Shown piece by piece: positions 17,117 to 26,276 of a stretch of 64,000 nucleotides of DNA; the stretch's first letter is position 1, and every line of letters begins with the position of its first letter. This DNA comes from JANNVZ01 sp046155615 (GTDB taxonomy: Bacteria > Bacteroidota > Bacteroidia > Flavobacteriales_D > Sanyastnellaceae), in the NCBI GenBank assembly GCA_046155615.1, contig JBJXFP010000083.1, positions 1 to 64,000 of the forward strand. The letters run 5' to 3'. The notes under the pieces were generated by a model. The model was given only the letters and a program-made list of their open reading frames with translations, ran no database searches and had not been told where the DNA came from. A program made the translations under genes and the position numbers.

Positions 17117-17788
17117 TTACAATACTTCGAACGCCACACGCAATTGTATTTCGATTTCGATACCGAGCCGCAGTCTTTCTTCGCTTATATCGCTAATTTC
17201 TCGCATACCGTATTTCCATGGCTCGGTCTGGGTTATCATGAGGAATTGACCGAGTTTGCCGCCAGAAATTTTCAATAAATCTGTAGCGGTTTTCTCAGCA
17301 TCTTCATACGCTTTTTTCAATCCATCCACCTTCACCTCATCGGCTTTGCTCGATTTTAGTTCTGTTATTTCTAAGCTCATACCATTAGCAGGCAGCAAAC
17401 TTTTGAACGTGTCATAGTGGCGCGCAGCATTGAAAACTATTTCGTAAGAGCGCCTCACCATAGTGTTGGCATTGTTGCCATTGGTGTAGCCAAGGTCTTC
17501 TACATCTTCTTTGGTCAGTTTGGCATCTTTCATAGTCATGCCTACGGCTTTTAAGTTGTTCTCTAAGGTAGTCTCAAGGCTTTGGAGGTTTTGCTGTGGC
17601 CCTGCACAGAATTCATCGGAGATCACCACTAAGGTTTTGATGATATCTATTTCAGCAAAAACTGTTGCATTGCCTTCCACAGAAATTGTTCGTTTGCCAT
17701 TGAAGAGGTCAATTCCTGTCTGTGCATTCAGGCAACCTGCCAATAGCAATAGGGCGAAGAGGAAAATATGATTTGAATAATGTTTCAT
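17117..17788 (-). CDS. SIMPL/DUF541-domain lipoprotein
   Basis: 223 residues beginning with a lipoprotein signal (FALLLLAGC, lipid cysteine near residue 19). The body starts with ISVEGNATVFAEIDI, the characteristic opening strand of SIMPL (DUF541) domains, and contains the helical AYEDAEKTATDLLKISGGKLG segment near the C-terminus. Function of SIMPL proteins is generally unclear (envelope stress has been suggested). Six bases separate it from a paralogue upstream, and an M1 aminopeptidase precedes both. Confidence 0.85.
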   Translation of the reverse strand: MKHYSNHIFLFALLLLAGCLNAQTGIDLFNGKRTISVEGNATVFAEIDIIKTLVVISDEFCAGPQQNLQSLETTLENNLKAVGMTMKDAKLTKEDVEDLGYTNGNNANTMVRRSYEIVFNAARHYDTFKSLLPANGMSLEITELKSSKADEVKVDGLKKAYEDAEKTATDLLKISGGKLGQFLMITQTEPWKYGMREISDISEERLRLGIEIEIQLRVAFEVL

Positions 17789-17794
17789 GTTGAT

Positions 17795-18445
17795 TTATGG
17801 TTTAATGAGTTCGAATGTGATAACTATGCGATAGACGATTTTGTTCTGGTATTCATCGCCCACATGCGGTGATAGACTGTACGAATCAAAGTCAGGATTT
17901 TCAACTATTGTCATCACGCTTCCCAATTTCATTTTAGAAAGTGTGGCAAGTTGTGTGGCTTCCTTCTCGGCATTCTTAAATGCCATTTCCCTTACCTCAG
18001 TTTCCACTTGTTCAAGGTTTGGGTAGTGGCGTTCCATTTCCTTTAATCCATACATACTGAAGCCATAGCCATATTCATAATTGTTTTCTTCAATGTTGAG
18101 TGAAGTGCGCAACGTTTCAAGGTCCTCTTCGCTTATCAATGTCAACTTGTAAGTAAGAAAATTGTAGGTACGATCGCCATCCACTTGTTGTCGCTGCTTT
18201 ACCAACATATTGTCCGCTGATGAAACTTTGAGACTTTTTGTAATAGAAACATAATTGGCCGTGATGGCCTCAATGGTAGGTAGTTCCTGCGAACACCTTT
18301 GGTCGTTCATTTCTACTTGCACGGTTATTCTGTCTGGCGTTATTTCTTTCACCGCATTACCTGTTACAGTAATAGTGTTGATGTTGTCCTGCGCGCCAGC
18401 GCTAAGCAGTAGGAGTGAGGCAAATGTTGTTAGTATGTATTTCAT
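17795..18445 (-). CDS. SIMPL/DUF541-domain periplasmic protein
   Basis: 216 residues with a cleavable signal peptide (LLLLSAGAQD) and no lipobox. TVTGNAVKEITPDRITVQV opens the domain, and AFKNAEKEATQLATLSKMKLGSV matches the C-terminal helix of its neighbour at 17117-17788. The two genes are a tandem duplication with different export signals: one secreted, one lipid-anchored. Same strand as the M1 aminopeptidase. Confidence 0.87.
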   Translation of the reverse strand: MKYILTTFASLLLLSAGAQDNINTITVTGNAVKEITPDRITVQVEMNDQRCSQELPTIEAITANYVSITKSLKVSSADNMLVKQRQQVDGDRTYNFLTYKLTLISEEDLETLRTSLNIEENNYEYGYGFSMYGLKEMERHYPNLEQVETEVREMAFKNAEKEATQLATLSKMKLGSVMTIVENPDFDSYSLSPHVGDEYQNKIVYRIVITFELIKP

Positions 18446-18487
18446 TGTGGTTTGTTGTTGAGCGTTTGAAACGAATTTGGTTATAGT

Positions 18488-20368
18488 CTATTGTGCTGCC
18501 TCTTTCCAATTCAACATTTCGTCCACGGTGCCCACTGTGACAGCGTGGTAGCCGGGTCTTGCCTTTTCATAAATCTTCAAAGCCATTTCTTTTTGACCTG
18601 ACTTTACCATGGCATCGAACAACGGTGCAACGAATTTTCTACGACCTACATTGGTCAGAAATTCTTCGAGCCTTGGATAAGCCACAGCATATTTCTTGTT
18701 GATGCTTTGCTCCAGCCATGCAAAAAGTACCTCATTGTTTCCACTCTTTGTGATGTTGAATTGTTTATCCAAGTCTGCCATCTGTTCAGTGGTAACGCCC
18801 GCAGGCAACGTGCTGATGAAGCGATATTGTTCCTGATACGTCCATTCATTCCATCGAATGTTGATTGGCAAAATCTTTAATCCGACCCACAACGACTGCG
18901 TTACATCCACCTGTTGCAATTGCTGTGATAGTACGGTGGGAATGTTCTGCGGCAGACCTGCACCATAGACCCAGGCATTTACATCTATTGCTTTTTCCTG
19001 CTCGGGTGTTATCAAATTTTTTCTCAGGTATTCCAGAAACACCTCCGTATCCATCACTTGAAAAGAATGCGATGTGAAATACTCTTTCAAGAAGACATCG
19101 AACTTTTCGCGGCCTACTGTTTCTTCTATCAGGCGAAGGAAGAAGTAGCCTTTGTTGTAGGCAATGTCTGTCATGCCGTCATCAGGGCTGCGGCCCGCAA
19201 GTGCAAGTTTTAGTTTGGTGTCTTCGGGGTGTTCGCCTTTGCTCAGTTCATCAATGGTTGCGTCCAACTCTTGTCTGCTCAGTTGTGCCAACATCTCGCT
19301 GGTTTCGCGGCCATACACTGCTTCCATTATTCGTTGCTCGAAATAAACCGTGAAGCCTTCATTCAACCAGAAGTCGTCCCAGGTGCTGTTGGTAACGAGA
19401 TTGCCGCTCCAGCTATGTGCCAGCTCGTGTGCTACTAATGAGACCAATGATTTGTCACCAGCAATGATGGTAGGAGTAGCAAAGGTGAGCATCGGATTTT
19501 CCATACCACCAAAGGGAAATGCAGGCGGAAGAATGAGCAAGTCGTAACGCCCCCACACATATTCACCATACAATTTCTCCGCAGCGTCCACCATCTTCTG
19601 CATGTCTTCAAATTCTTTGGCTGCCGCATCTATCACACTTGGAATGGCATACACTCCGGTGTTTTCGCCTACACTCCTGAACTCCACATCACCAACTGCC
19701 AGGGCAATGAGATAAGAGGGAATGGGCTTGTCCATTTTGAAAGTATATACACCGGTTTCACTTTTCTTCTGCGGATTCTCAGCACTCATCAAAGCCAATA
19801 AATCTTTCGGTACTTCCACCGTAGCATCATAGGTGATGCGCACACCCGGACTGTCCTGACAAGGAATCCACGTGCGACCTAAGATGGCCTGAGATTGAGA
19901 AAACAGGAATGGCTTTTCGCCCTCTACCCAAAGCAATGCCTCGGCATCGGGAGAAGTGGTGTAGGTGATAGCCACCTGCCTGGAATCCTTCGCAATCGGA
20001 ACGCGCAGCGGTCTGCCGATGAATTCCTTTTCTTCTCCTGTTTCGAATTCAACCTTTTTTCCATCCACGCTCACGCTGGAAATGTTCAATCTTTTGGTGT
20101 CGAATATGATGGTGTCAGTGGCAGTAAGATTTTGGATGTTATAGGTAGCAGTAGCTGCAATGGTCTTTGTAACGAAATCAACTTTTGCATTCCAGTTGAG
20201 GTGCGTTACGCGGGCATCATTGGGTTTGCTCCACGTGTGAGGGTCACTTGCAAGTTTCATATTGGCAATCATCATTTTTGATTTTTCAGAACGTTCAGGA
20301 GTTGTAGTGTCAGCTTCGTTGCAGGCGAAAAGTGATACAATGAATGCAGCGCAGAGAATTTTTTTCAT
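18488..20368 (-). CDS. M1 family zinc aminopeptidase, lipoprotein (LTA4H-like)
   Basis: 626 residues. A lipoprotein signal ends in LFAC (about residue 16). The exopeptidase motif GGMENP precedes the zinc site HELAH (His314, Glu315, His318), and the third ligand Glu is 19 residues further on in NEGFTVYFE. The C-terminal helical domain and GGMENPMLTFATPT segment resemble leukotriene-A4-hydrolase-type aminopeptidases. It probably trims peptides on the periplasmic side of a membrane. It heads a same-strand run with the two SIMPL genes (gaps 42 and 6 bases). Confidence 0.93.
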   Translation of the reverse strand: MKKILCAAFIVSLFACNEADTTTPERSEKSKMMIANMKLASDPHTWSKPNDARVTHLNWNAKVDFVTKTIAATATYNIQNLTATDTIIFDTKRLNISSVSVDGKKVEFETGEEKEFIGRPLRVPIAKDSRQVAITYTTSPDAEALLWVEGEKPFLFSQSQAILGRTWIPCQDSPGVRITYDATVEVPKDLLALMSAENPQKKSETGVYTFKMDKPIPSYLIALAVGDVEFRSVGENTGVYAIPSVIDAAAKEFEDMQKMVDAAEKLYGEYVWGRYDLLILPPAFPFGGMENPMLTFATPTIIAGDKSLVSLVAHELAHSWSGNLVTNSTWDDFWLNEGFTVYFEQRIMEAVYGRETSEMLAQLSRQELDATIDELSKGEHPEDTKLKLALAGRSPDDGMTDIAYNKGYFFLRLIEETVGREKFDVFLKEYFTSHSFQVMDTEVFLEYLRKNLITPEQEKAIDVNAWVYGAGLPQNIPTVLSQQLQQVDVTQSLWVGLKILPINIRWNEWTYQEQYRFISTLPAGVTTEQMADLDKQFNITKSGNNEVLFAWLEQSINKKYAVAYPRLEEFLTNVGRRKFVAPLFDAMVKSGQKEMALKIYEKARPGYHAVTVGTVDEMLNWKEAAQ

Positions 20369-20430
20369 GGAGACAAATATGTATGGTGGGGCATTATGAT
20401 GAAGTACATCGAGGATGAACGGAAGCTATA

Positions 20431-20796
20431 TCAGGTGAGGTGCCGATATAACTCATTCAGATTGGCTAAATCTTTAGGCAAATCATGTTGCACAATTTCC
20501 CAGATAATCTCGTAGTCCACATCGAAATACTCGTGAGCGATGTGATTGCGCAGGCTGTACATCATGCTCCAGGGAATCTGCTTGTACCTTTTCTGCAAAG
20601 CATGTGGCACGTGGCTGGAAGCTTCGCCTAATATTTCAAACTGATGTTGTACTGCATCGCAAAGCATCTTATTGTTTACAAATTCGTGCAGCGAAATACT
20701 GTTCGTATATCCCAAAATGTGTTTGACAGCCTCCATCATTTCCTGCACATATATGGGCAACAGAGGATCAACAGTATTGCTTCTTCTTACAGCCAT
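20431..20796 (-). CDS. HepT-like ribonuclease toxin (DUF86)
   Basis: 121 residues, all-helical HEPN fold. The RX4HXY ribonuclease motif is intact: Arg83, His88, Tyr90 in RNHIAHEY. In characterised systems MntA adds AMP to the tyrosine and silences the toxin. The start overlaps the end of the MntA-like gene by ten bases, the usual order for this family. The partner has an altered active site (see its entry), so the state of this pair is unclear. Confidence 0.88.
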   Translation of the reverse strand: MAVRRSNTVDPLLPIYVQEMMEAVKHILGYTNSISLHEFVNNKMLCDAVQHQFEILGEASSHVPHALQKRYKQIPWSMMYSLRNHIAHEYFDVDYEIIWEIVQHDLPKDLANLNELYRHLT

Positions 20797-21086
20797 TTCA
20801 CTCCATTCATTACTCCTGGTTTGAACAATACTTTGATGCCATTGGGCGTCACCATATCAATTCTCCGGTAGAGTTTTCGTTCCAGAAATTCTTTCAGCTC
20901 AAAAAACTTCCAGCCCATTGGTTTTTCTAATTCCACTATGATGTTTACTTCTACAGGTTTTTGATTGGGCTGGGTAAGGCAATCATAGAAATAGCCCAAT
21001 CGCCTCACACCATACCTGGCATGCAGGTCGAATGACAACCTGCGCAGGTCGTGCTCGAGTTGCGGGTCATTGTTCTGTTTTTTCAT
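20787..21086 (-). CDS. MntA-like nucleotidyltransferase fold, signature residues lost
   Basis: 99 residues. Position in front of hepT, the LGYFYDCLTQ...VNIIVELEKP strand-loop-strand and the ELKEFLERKLYRRIDMVTP segment match the minimal nucleotidyltransferase family. The GSX10DXD catalytic signature is not there: G31 is followed by tyrosine instead of serine, the loop is longer, and the position of the paired aspartates reads E46-V-N48. It is probably inactive as an AMP transferase but could still bind HepT. Two bases after the start region lies the stop of the upstream methyltransferase gene, so the three genes look like one operon. Confidence 0.75.
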   Translation of the reverse strand: MKKQNNDPQLEHDLRRLSFDLHARYGVRRLGYFYDCLTQPNQKPVEVNIIVELEKPMGWKFFELKEFLERKLYRRIDMVTPNGIKVLFKPGVMNGVKWL

Positions 21087-21087
21087 C

Positions 21088-21963
21088 TCACTTGTGAATC
21101 ATGAATCTCCCAAACACCCCGAGTGGTAATTTGACTCCACTCTTTGCATTCAGGTAAAGCTCCCCGATGCTCAGTTTGTCTTTGGCGTGTGACTTCAACA
21201 GATTCTCAAGTACCAAAGCAGATAGCCCTAGACTGTATGCGTTGAGTATGAGAAAGTGTTCTGCCGGGTCAAGCAGTTGCAAAATGTTTTTGGTCAACTC
21301 AGCTATGTTTTCTTCCAGCTTCCACTTCTCACCCTTGGGGCCATGGCCAAAGGCAGGCGGGTCGGCAATGATGCCGTGATACGTATTGCCTCTGCGTACC
21401 TCGCGCTGCACAAATTTGAGTGCATCGTCCACCATCCAGCGTATGTCCTTCAGGCCGCTCAGTTGCATGTTCTCATTGCTCCATGTCACCACTTGCTTGA
21501 TGCTGTCCACATGGGTAACATCGGCACCTGCTGCGCAGGCTGCAAGTGAAGCACCGCCTGTGTAAGCAAACAAATTGAGAACTCGAGGTCGTTGCATTTT
21601 CATGTTGCCAATGGAGTCCACAATAAAATCCCAGTTGACACATTGCTCCGGAAAAATGCCTACGTGCTTGAATGAGGTAAGGCCAAGACGGAAAATAATT
21701 TCTTCATTGTTGGGCAGTATGTATTTCATCTGCCATTGGTCTGGTGCCTTCTTCAGCTTCTGCCATTCTCCACTGTTGCTGCTCTTTTGTATGAATTTGA
21801 TGTGAGCCAGTCTTTTCCATTCGCTCTCCGGCATCACACGTGGCCACACGGCTTGCGGCTCAGGACGTATGGTGATGTATTGGCCGAAGCGTTCCAGTTT
21901 TTCGAAATCGCCACAGTCTATCAATTCGTAATCAGCGAAGGTTTTTGGGGCGAGTAGTTGCAT
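21088..21963 (-). CDS. class I SAM-dependent methyltransferase, RlmI/RlmK-like
   Basis: 291 residues from MQLLAPKTFADYELIDCG (ATG at 21963; upstream frame to 22023 is not protein-like). SAM-binding LNLFAYTGGASLAA and the DPPAFGHGPKGE motif place it with 23S rRNA methyltransferases of the RlmI/RlmL group; the N-terminal domain (about 1-110) is a small substrate domain. The exact base modified cannot be told. One base separates it from the MntA-like gene downstream. Confidence 0.82.
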   Translation of the reverse strand: MQLLAPKTFADYELIDCGDFEKLERFGQYITIRPEPQAVWPRVMPESEWKRLAHIKFIQKSSNSGEWQKLKKAPDQWQMKYILPNNEEIIFRLGLTSFKHVGIFPEQCVNWDFIVDSIGNMKMQRPRVLNLFAYTGGASLAACAAGADVTHVDSIKQVVTWSNENMQLSGLKDIRWMVDDALKFVQREVRRGNTYHGIIADPPAFGHGPKGEKWKLEENIAELTKNILQLLDPAEHFLILNAYSLGLSALVLENLLKSHAKDKLSIGELYLNAKSGVKLPLGVFGRFMIHK

Positions 21964-22005
21964 AATGCAATTGAAAAAAGTTAAGATGAATGATAGTTGG
22001 GTGGG

Positions 22006-22035
22006 CGAACTTAAACGCTGCATACGTTTCTGAAA
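22006..22035 (-). promoter_or_regulatory. putative promoter of the methyltransferase-mntA-hepT operon
   Basis: Minus-strand TTTC (22032-22035), 18 bases, TAAGTTCG (22006-22013). The -7 is followed by CCC, as in the SRP RNA promoter. Confidence 0.4.
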
Positions 22036-22068
22036 TGCCTGACTTTACTTTGGCCGCGACATTCACTC

Positions 22069-22833
22069 ATGAAATTCAGCATCATAGGTTCTGGCAATGT
22101 TGCTTATCACTTCGCAGCAATGTGGGGAGAGCAGGGGCATTTATTGCAGCAGGTAGTTGCCCGGAACAAACAAAATGCACAGCAACTGGCCGATGCGCAT
22201 CACGCTGAATGCATTGATGCCGTCAAATCAATACGAACTGATATAGACTGCGTATTGATTGCAGTAAATGATGATGCCATACATGAAGTGTCAAAGCAGT
22301 TGTCACCGGAATTATTTGCAATACATACATCTGGTTTCACCGGCATGGATGTGTTGACACAGCAGCGCAAAGGTGTCATCTGGCCGGTGATGAGTTTGAC
22401 AAAGAACAACCCGACAGACTACAGCATTATTCCTTTTCTCATCGAAGCATCAGGTGCTGAGGAATTGGACAAGATTAAAAACTGGATGAGTAAAGTTTCA
22501 AAAAATATCATTCAGACAACCAGTGAAGGAAGGCGAACTGCGCACCTTGCTGCTACTATCAGCAATAACTTCAGCAATGCGCTTTTAGATATTGCACATC
22601 AGCAATTGACCGGACAACAATTGTCATTGCAATTGCTTTTGCCTATGCTCTCGGCTCAATTGAAAAAATTAGAACAACACAGGCCTTCGGAAATACAAAC
22701 CGGCCCGTCACGCAGAGGTGATATGATGGTGATACAAACGCATTTAGATATGCTGCGCGATTCAGATGCACAAGAGGTTTACGAAGTGCTGAGTAACTAC
22801 CTATTGAACAAGTACCATGGAAAAAAACTATAA
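22069..22833 (+). CDS. Rossmann-like and DUF2520 domain protein
   Basis: 254 residues. N-terminal NAD(P)-binding fold (FSIIGSGNVAYHFA) followed by the DUF2520 helical domain with TAHLAATISNNFSNAL and the C-terminal LEQHRPSEIQTGPSRRGD segment, which is diagnostic. Resembles pyrroline-5-carboxylate reductase-like dehydrogenases; reaction unknown. It overlaps kdsC by 17 bases, an arrangement common in Bacteroidota. Confidence 0.88.
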   Translation: MKFSIIGSGNVAYHFAAMWGEQGHLLQQVVARNKQNAQQLADAHHAECIDAVKSIRTDIDCVLIAVNDDAIHEVSKQLSPELFAIHTSGFTGMDVLTQQRKGVIWPVMSLTKNNPTDYSIIPFLIEASGAEELDKIKNWMSKVSKNIIQTTSEGRRTAHLAATISNNFSNALLDIAHQQLTGQQLSLQLLLPMLSAQLKKLEQHRPSEIQTGPSRRGDMMVIQTHLDMLRDSDAQEVYEVLSNYLLNKYHGKKL

Positions 22834-23341
22834 AGCAAAACTGAAAGACATCAAGGTATTCATCTTTGATGTGGATGGTGTATTCACCAACAACATCATA
22901 TTGGTGACCAATGAAGGTGAACAACTGCGCACGGCCAATGTGCGTGATGGATATGCGGTGCAACTGGCCATGAAGAGTGGTTTGCGCATCGTAATTCTAA
23001 GCGGAGGTAAAGGCGAAGGCACGCAGAAAAGATTTGCCGGACTTGGTGTGAAGGACATTTTTTTGGGTGCTTCCAACAAGATGGAAGTATTCGAAAAATT
23101 TCTTGCGGACAACAACTTGCAGGCAACAGAAGCCTGCTACATGGGTGATGATATACCTGACTATGTAGTAATGAAGAACGTTGGCCTGGCCTGCTGCCCC
23201 GCAGATGCAGTAAACGAAATAAAATCTATTGCTCACTACACATCACCACACAGAGGTGGTGAAGGCTGTGTGCGCGATATACTGGAGCAGGCGATGAAAC
23301 TAAAAGGAATATGGAAGAAAAGCGAAGCTTTGATTTGGTGA
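22817..23341 (+). CDS. kdsC: KdsC-like HAD phosphatase (KDO-8-phosphate phosphatase)
   Basis: 174 residues of the HAD C0 type. Catalytic aspartates Asp18 and Asp20 in FDVDGVFTN, the LSGGKGEGTQKR motif II-III segment with lysine, and GDDIPD (Asp111-Asp112) for magnesium. Removes the phosphate from KDO-8-phosphate in lipopolysaccharide core synthesis; the same fold also serves sialic-acid pathways, so the symbol is likely but not certain. Cytoplasmic. Confidence 0.85.
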   Translation: MEKNYKAKLKDIKVFIFDVDGVFTNNIILVTNEGEQLRTANVRDGYAVQLAMKSGLRIVILSGGKGEGTQKRFAGLGVKDIFLGASNKMEVFEKFLADNNLQATEACYMGDDIPDYVVMKNVGLACCPADAVNEIKSIAHYTSPHRGGEGCVRDILEQAMKLKGIWKKSEALIW

Positions 23342-23346
23342 TTTTA

Positions 23347-23628
23347 TCACAACAACTCCACTTCCACTTTTTGGAATGAGAGTTCTTCTTTGCCTTTGCG
23401 TGTCAGATTGTAACCCTGATTATTTCTGTTGTTGATATAGCCATCCAGATAGAGGTTGGCCACGCGCTCACCCAATTGCGCACTTCGTGTGCTTTGTGCA
23501 TCATCATGCTCTATACGGCTCCAGAAACCCGTTTCTAATTGAGGCAGTTTGATGAGTTGATTTTTGTTGTTACGCTTATAAGCTTGTATGATGTCAAGTA
23601 TCACATAGTCGTATTTGTCTAAGTACAT
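23347..23628 (-). CDS. hypothetical small protein, winged-helix-like
   Basis: 93 residues. The order helix-helix-helix-strand, ending in GYNLTRKGKEELSFQKVE, resembles the wing and last helix of MarR/PadR-like DNA-binding folds, but no family is recognised. Convergent with kdsC five bases away. It is followed upstream by 326 bases without a gene. Confidence 0.6.
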   Translation of the reverse strand: MYLDKYDYVILDIIQAYKRNNKNQLIKLPQLETGFWSRIEHDDAQSTRSAQLGERVANLYLDGYINNRNNQGYNLTRKGKEELSFQKVEVELL

Positions 23629-23954
23629 AAGCGAGTTTTTTTTATATAAGGTTGAAGGAAGTTGGTCTGGTCAGTTGCTTTACAAAAAATAATTTGTGAT
23701 GCGGTCGCAAAGTATGTTCTCACTTCTCTGCACAGTTGTTTTGTTCTTCTGCTTTTGCTGACAATTTATTAACCCGCAGTTCATCTTGCATATATGCACT
23801 GCAATTACATCAGCGAACAAACTTCCGAAAGGCATTGCTCAGGTTTTGTTCAATAGCAGATCAATGGCCTGTGTGAAAGTAATCACTTTACCTGCATCAC
23901 GTTCATTCATTATTCTTGCACAATACACTTCACCAATAAAACCAATTCAAACGA
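23629..23954. other. intergenic stretch, 326 bp, nothing recognised
   Basis: No open reading frame, tRNA or strong hairpin seen. It separates the divergent starts of the small hypothetical protein and the T9SS protein and must hold both promoters, but I find no convincing TTTG/TAnnTTTG pair. Confidence 0.5.
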
Positions 23955-25001
23955 ATGAAACATTTCTACATTTTGTTCTTCTTGCTGAGCTCACAAATGG
24001 CAAGTGCACAGGTGGTAATAGGTATGCCTGACTTGCCACAACCCAATGATGTGCTCATAACACAGGCAGCCACATTGCTTCAAGATGTTGACCTGGAAGA
24101 CACCGGTGCTGACTATGTCTGGAATTTTGGTAGTGATGTATTGCAATCATTGCAGCAGAATACAGAAACCAATTGTGTGGATGTGGATGATACTCCGATA
24201 GCGTATCAGTTCCTGTTCAATAGTCCATTTGATCCGGATCACAACAGTGATTTTGCAATTGGTGTTGAAGAATTCGAAGTAGGAACACTTGCAGTTACTG
24301 ATGCATACATGTATTATCAGAACAATGCTGAGCGCTATGCAATAACCGGCATGGGTGCGAGCATAAGTGGAATACCGCTGGCTGCAGTAGCCAACGATGT
24401 GGATGTGATATATCAGTTGCCTCTGGAATTCGCAGGCATTGATACTTCTGAAAGCATGACTCAATTTGATATACCAACATTGGGCTATTGGGGCATGGAT
24501 CAAACGCGCACCTATGAAGTGGATGGCTGGGGTGTGCTCAACATTGCTGATGTGCAAATAGATGTATTGCGCTACAAAGCCATCATCAATGTTACAGACT
24601 CTGTGTTTAGTGAGGCCTTTGGTATTGGCTTCAACTTTCCCCGACCCGAGGCTGTGGAATACCGCTGGGTGAGTCCGCTATACAATGTGCCTGTGTTGCA
24701 GATAAACACATCAGGCGGTATAGTGACTTCTGTACAAACCGCAGAACTGTTTGAGGTAAGCGTAGATGAATTGCCTGGCGCAGGTGTGATGATATTTCCT
24801 AACCCGGCAGAAGAGAAGTTGAACCTCAGCGGCAGTGGTTACAACAACATATATATATATGATGCAAATGGAAAAATGGTGCTTTCACAAAAACTGAATC
24901 AGACAGGTGGCATAGATGTGAGCAAACTGCCCGCTGGTTGTTACGCTGCAGTACTTGCCAACGATAAAGATGTTGTGAGCACATCATTCATTAAGAAGTA
25001 A
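23955..25001 (+). CDS. exported protein with T9SS type A sorting domain
   Basis: 348 residues. Signal peptide MKHFYILFFLLSSQMASAQ, then a beta-rich domain of unknown function and a C-terminal sorting domain of about 75 residues (MIFPNPAEEKLNLSGSG...GIDVSKLPAGCYAAVL...FIKK). The body carries no catalytic motif I recognise. Predicted surface or secreted protein. It is convergent with the following lipoprotein gene, four bases apart. Confidence 0.85.
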   Translation: MKHFYILFFLLSSQMASAQVVIGMPDLPQPNDVLITQAATLLQDVDLEDTGADYVWNFGSDVLQSLQQNTETNCVDVDDTPIAYQFLFNSPFDPDHNSDFAIGVEEFEVGTLAVTDAYMYYQNNAERYAITGMGASISGIPLAAVANDVDVIYQLPLEFAGIDTSESMTQFDIPTLGYWGMDQTRTYEVDGWGVLNIADVQIDVLRYKAIINVTDSVFSEAFGIGFNFPRPEAVEYRWVSPLYNVPVLQINTSGGIVTSVQTAELFEVSVDELPGAGVMIFPNPAEEKLNLSGSGYNNIYIYDANGKMVLSQKLNQTGGIDVSKLPAGCYAAVLANDKDVVSTSFIKK

Positions 25002-25005
25002 GCGC

Positions 25006-26184
25006 TCAGTCGCAGGCGTAGTTCGAAGTAGGATTTGGGTCGCAGAAGTTCAGCAGCAGGGTGTGCGAGTTGAGAACCGGAGCGCACAATCCATGCAGGT
25101 TGCCAAGGTTGGGCACTCCAGTGCCGCTGGTTACCACAGTGAGGTTGCGCAGTGTGCGCGTGCTACGTGAGGCGAATAGTCCAAGTCCATTACCAATGTT
25201 GCTGAAGGTGGGACGCTCCTGCACTATTCCACTCACTGGCGAATTCACTTCTATGTACGTATTGAAATTGTCGTTGCCCATACTGATGATAACATCGAAA
25301 CAGCGTGTGTCGCTGCCATCGAAGAATCCAATCTCGCGCACTATGTTTGGGTTGGCTTCGAGGGTGCTTTCCAGCATAGTGTAGAATGGCTCTCCATTAA
25401 ATTCTACTTCAAGCTGGCCATCTTCATTTGCATCTTCTACTTTATAGCTGCCGGCATTGAAGTCAGCAAACTTATCAGTCACTACCGGTGTGCCTGTGTG
25501 TTGTGGATTGTCATACAATTTTTCTTTGAAATGAAAGCGGATTTTCACATCATAACTTTTGGCACCGGGTGCAGCATACCACTTGATGCGCGAACCCTGA
25601 GTGTAAGCTACAGCACTTGCTGAACCAGTGGCAAGCGAAACGGTGCCCGGTGGTTGTGGCTGGTAAAATGACAATTGGGAACTGCGTATCAAATCTGTTT
25701 CCGCATACACATCTTCTTTGCCAGCGAAGTCAATTTCCAATCTGTAGTTGCTCTCCTGGTGCAAGCCGGCCACAGGTGGCACGAAGTAATACAGCGTTTG
25801 TTCAGGCTCATAAAAAATACCGTTGATGTCTTTGTTGCTTACAGTAACAGGAGTCAGATTCCACTCTTCTAAAGCATTGCCATCGAAGTAGCGCACCACT
25901 TTGGCTGATATTATTTCTTCGTTTTTGTATTCTGAGCTGTCGCGTATCTGCGCGTAGGTGTAGTTGTCACCATCACCCAGCCAGGTGCGGTTTATTTTTA
26001 TCCACTGTGTGTCCAATTGGTTGTTCAGCCCATCACCGCTGGCATCAGCATCCAGCAATCCGAATATGACTGTGGTGCTTTTGTAGTCCGCATTCAGCTC
26101 TACATCCGACTCGCATCCGCTTACCATTATCAACGCTGCAAGCGCAGTTATGTAAGCCCATTTCTGTTTCAATAGATTTTGCAT
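25006..26184 (-). CDS. hypothetical lipoprotein, 392 aa (DUF4249-like at best)
   Basis: Starts at ATG 26184, giving a lipoprotein signal with lipobox MVSGC (lipid cysteine near residue 23, CESDVEL following). The frame is open to 26337 but the extra residues are not signal-like. The mature protein is beta-rich with an extended C-terminal part that ends in NPTSNYACD. It resembles Bacteroidota outer-membrane lipoproteins such as DUF4249 in general style, without a diagnostic motif. Role unknown. Confidence 0.7.
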   Translation of the reverse strand: MQNLLKQKWAYITALAALIMVSGCESDVELNADYKSTTVIFGLLDADASGDGLNNQLDTQWIKINRTWLGDGDNYTYAQIRDSSEYKNEEIISAKVVRYFDGNALEEWNLTPVTVSNKDINGIFYEPEQTLYYFVPPVAGLHQESNYRLEIDFAGKEDVYAETDLIRSSQLSFYQPQPPGTVSLATGSASAVAYTQGSRIKWYAAPGAKSYDVKIRFHFKEKLYDNPQHTGTPVVTDKFADFNAGSYKVEDANEDGQLEVEFNGEPFYTMLESTLEANPNIVREIGFFDGSDTRCFDVIISMGNDNFNTYIEVNSPVSGIVQERPTFSNIGNGLGLFASRSTRTLRNLTVVTSGTGVPNLGNLHGLCAPVLNSHTLLLNFCDPNPTSNYACD

Positions 26185-26276
26185 TGCGGCAAATGTATGT
26201 GTGCGTGTAAGATGCCCGTGTGGCTTTGGATGAATGGCACAAACAAAATTTCTACAATTGTTGCAGGTGGGAGTTG

